Assembly: GCA_007121995.1 (NCBI GenBank)
Contig: SKJK01000358.1
Span: 1-6,415 of the forward strand
From: Desulfobulbaceae bacterium
Lineage (GTDB): Bacteria > Desulfobacterota > Desulfobulbia > Desulfobulbales > Desulfobulbaceae
Direction: 5' to 3'
DNA: 6,415 nt
Position 1 is the first letter of the stretch, and each line of letters starts with the position of its first letter. Under the pieces are notes generated by a model that saw nothing but the letters and a program-made list of their open reading frames with translations, was not told the origin of the DNA and made no database searches. This document shows, one piece after another, positions 4,862-6,415 of this stretch. The translations under genes and the position numbers were made by a program.

Positions 4862-6415
4862 ATGTTCATGGCCCCTTTGCTGACCATCGACAACTTTTCC
4901 CTTACCTTCCTCGCGCATGCCCACGAGGCGGCGCAGGAATCCGTTCTCAACAACATCTGCCTGCACCTTGAGGAAGGAGAAACGCATGCCCTGGTCGGGG
5001 AATCTGGATCCGGAAAAACGGTGACAGCACTCGCAATCCTTCGCCTCTTGGAGGAAACGAGTCGAGTGGCAAGCAGCGGCTCCATCTATTTTGACGGCAT
5101 TGAGCTGACAACTCTGCAAAAAAAAGAGCTCCGGGCCATTCGCGGCAACCGCATCGCCATGATCTTCCAGGAGCCCATGACCGCCCTCAATCCAGTCTAT
5201 ACCATCGGCAATCAGTTGATGGAACCGCTCCTTATCCATCGGTCGCTCCAGGCAAAGCATGCCAGAGAGCAGGTTCTGCACCTGCTGGACCGCACTGGTA
5301 TCGACAATCCCGAATCCCGGATCGACTGCTACCCGCATCAATTATCCGGTGGCCAGCGCCAGCGGGTGGTTATCGCCATGGCCCTGGCATGCCGCCCCAG
5401 GCTGTTGATCGCCGATGAACCGACTACGGCCCTGGATGTCACTATCCAGGCGCAGATTCTCCGCCTGATTGCCGATATTCAGCAGGAATACGGTATGTCG
5501 GTCCTGCTCATCACTCATGACCTGCCCATGGTGCGCCGGATCGCCGATACGGTCTCCATCATGCACCGGGGCAGGGTCGTTGAACAGGGTCCGGTGCAGG
5601 AAATTTTTGCCCAACCCAAAGAGGAGTATACCCGTCACCTGCTGGCCGCCTTGCCCAAAGGTGAGCAAAAGCCTCGTCAGGGTGGGCCCAGGCTGTGTGA
5701 ACTCAACGATATCACCTGTACCTTTCCTCTCAAGTCGGAATGGCAGGGTTTGTTCCGTCGTAAGAAAAGAGTATTAACCGCCGTGGATCGGGTCAGTCTG
5801 TCCCTCAACGAAGGAACAACCCTCGGTCTGGTGGGTGAATCGGGCTCCGGCAAATCAACGCTGGCCCTCTGTCTGCTTAATCTCATTCAATACAGCGGCG
5901 AAGTCCTCTATTACAGTGGTGGCACCACCCATCGCCTTACCGGCTTACGTGGCAAGCATTTTCGCCCGCTGCGCAAGGAGATGCAGATTGTTTTTCAGGA
6001 TCCTTTTTCATCACTGTCACCGCGCATGACCGTGGAACAGATCATCGCTGAAGGACTGCAGGTCCACGACCTGGGCGGCACTGCGGCGGAACGTCGAGCC
6101 CTGGTTATCCAAGCCCTGCGGGACGTCGAACTCGACCCGGACACTGCCGGTCGCTATCCCCACGAATTTTCCGGAGGCCAGCGCCAGCGGATCGCCATTG
6201 CCCGGTCAATCATCCTTCGCCCCAGGCTGCTGATTCTGGATGAACCCACCAGCGCCCTGGACATGACCATTCAGAAACAGATCATTGAGTTGTTGCGAAG
6301 ATTGCAAGATCGTTACCGACTCACCTATATTTTCATCACCCATGATCTGCGAACAGTGCGCTCCCTGGCCGACCAACTGGTGGTCATGCGCCATGGCCGT
6401 ATCGTCGAAAGTGGC
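4862..6415 (+). CDS. yejF: Peptide/microcin C-type ABC transporter, double ATP-binding protein (YejF-like), 3' end outside window
   Basis: One chain carries two complete ABC ATPase domains, as in YejF and DppD-DppF fusions, which power oligopeptide or microcin C import at the inner membrane. Domain 1: Walker A GESGSGKT (46-53), Q-loop Q103, signature LSGGQRQR (161-168), Walker B LLIADEP (181-187), switch H219. The Opp/Dpp-type tail [15 protein letters not shown] (251-265) follows. Domain 2: Walker A GESGSGKS (325-332), Q-loop Q379, signature FSGGQRQR (436-443), Walker B LLILDEP (456-462), switch H494. No key residue is missing. It is open at the right edge after 518 codons; YejF proteins are about 530 residues, so little is lost. 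ATG 4862 is the first possible start after an in-frame TAA at 4835; ATG 4868 is an alternative. Neither has a clear ribosome binding site. It is divergent from the amino acid operon, and no yejA, yejB or yejE gene precedes it here. The gene symbol is by family resemblance. Confidence 0.93.
   Translation, partial: MFMAPLLTIDNFSLTFLAHAHEAAQESVLNNICLHLEEGETHALVGESGSGKTVTALAILRLLEETSRVASSGSIYFDGIELTTLQKKELRAIRGNRIAMIFQEPMTALNPVYTIGNQLMEPLLIHRSLQAKHAREQVLHLLDRTGIDNPESRIDCYPHQLSGGQRQRVVIAMALACRPRLLIADEPTTALDVTIQAQILRLIADIQQEYGMSVLLITHDLPMVRRIADTVSIMHRGRVVEQGPVQEIFAQPKEEYTRHLLAALPKGEQKPRQGGPRLCELNDITCTFPLKSEWQGLFRRKKRVLTAVDRVSLSLNEGTTLGLVGESGSGKSTLALCLLNLIQYSGEVLYYSGGTTHRLTGLRGKHFRPLRKEMQIVFQDPFSSLSPRMTVEQIIAEGLQVHDLGGTAAERRALVIQALRDVELDPDTAGRYPHEFSGGQRQRIAIARSIILRPRLLILDEPTSALDMTIQKQIIELLRRLQDRYRLTYIFITHDLRTVRSLADQLVVMRHGRIVESG

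Noticed and set aside
4844..5341. 165-codon minus-strand ORF and its neighbours at 4783-5085 and 5342-5668
   Set aside because: They are antisense to the YejF-like gene, whose motifs are intact; the antisense frames are open because of its codon usage.

Overview
The window looks like a chromosomal segment of a Gram-negative bacterium. It has a secreted M48 metalloprotease of the periplasmic BepA type, a periplasmic-binding-protein ABC importer, and a YejF-type peptide-importer ATPase. Base composition is moderate to slightly GC-rich (by eye). The overall look would fit a sulfate-reducer-like deltaproteobacterium (Desulfobacterota), but that is a weak inference; no ribosomal or taxonomic marker is present.

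Layout, left to right. (1) 1-843, minus strand: an M48 zinc metalloprotease with a signal peptide, cut off by the left edge before its C-terminal part. (2) 844-1189: a 346-base gap with no large gene. On the minus strand it holds a long imperfect inverted repeat, a second cluster of small hairpins, and a candidate 33-codon peptide with a good ribosome binding site. (3) 1190-4614, minus strand: a four-gene polar amino acid ABC import operon (PAAT family) transcribed right to left. The order is permease A (3823-4614), ATPase (3055-3822), periplasmic binding protein (2114-2938), permease B (1190-2089). (4) 4615-4861: a divergent control region with a good sigma70-type promoter for the operon. (5) 4862-6415, plus strand: a double-ATPase subunit of an oligopeptide/microcin C-type importer (YejF-like), cut off by the right edge.

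The four minus-strand transporter genes together make a complete importer: the binding protein captures a solute in the periplasm, two unequal permease paralogues form the channel, and an ATPase dimer drives transport. Two gene junctions are unusual. Permease A and the ATPase meet as TGA-ATG in one frame. The binding protein and permease B are also in one frame, separated by one TGA and eight codons, with no ATG available for permease B. The binding protein seems to lack the aspartate that normally holds the amino group of amino acid ligands, so its substrate may not be a standard alpha-amino acid. The plus-strand ATPase would need permeases and a binding protein encoded elsewhere; none precede it here.

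I see no CRISPR array, tRNA, rRNA, insertion sequence or phage gene. The least explained stretch is 890-1075.
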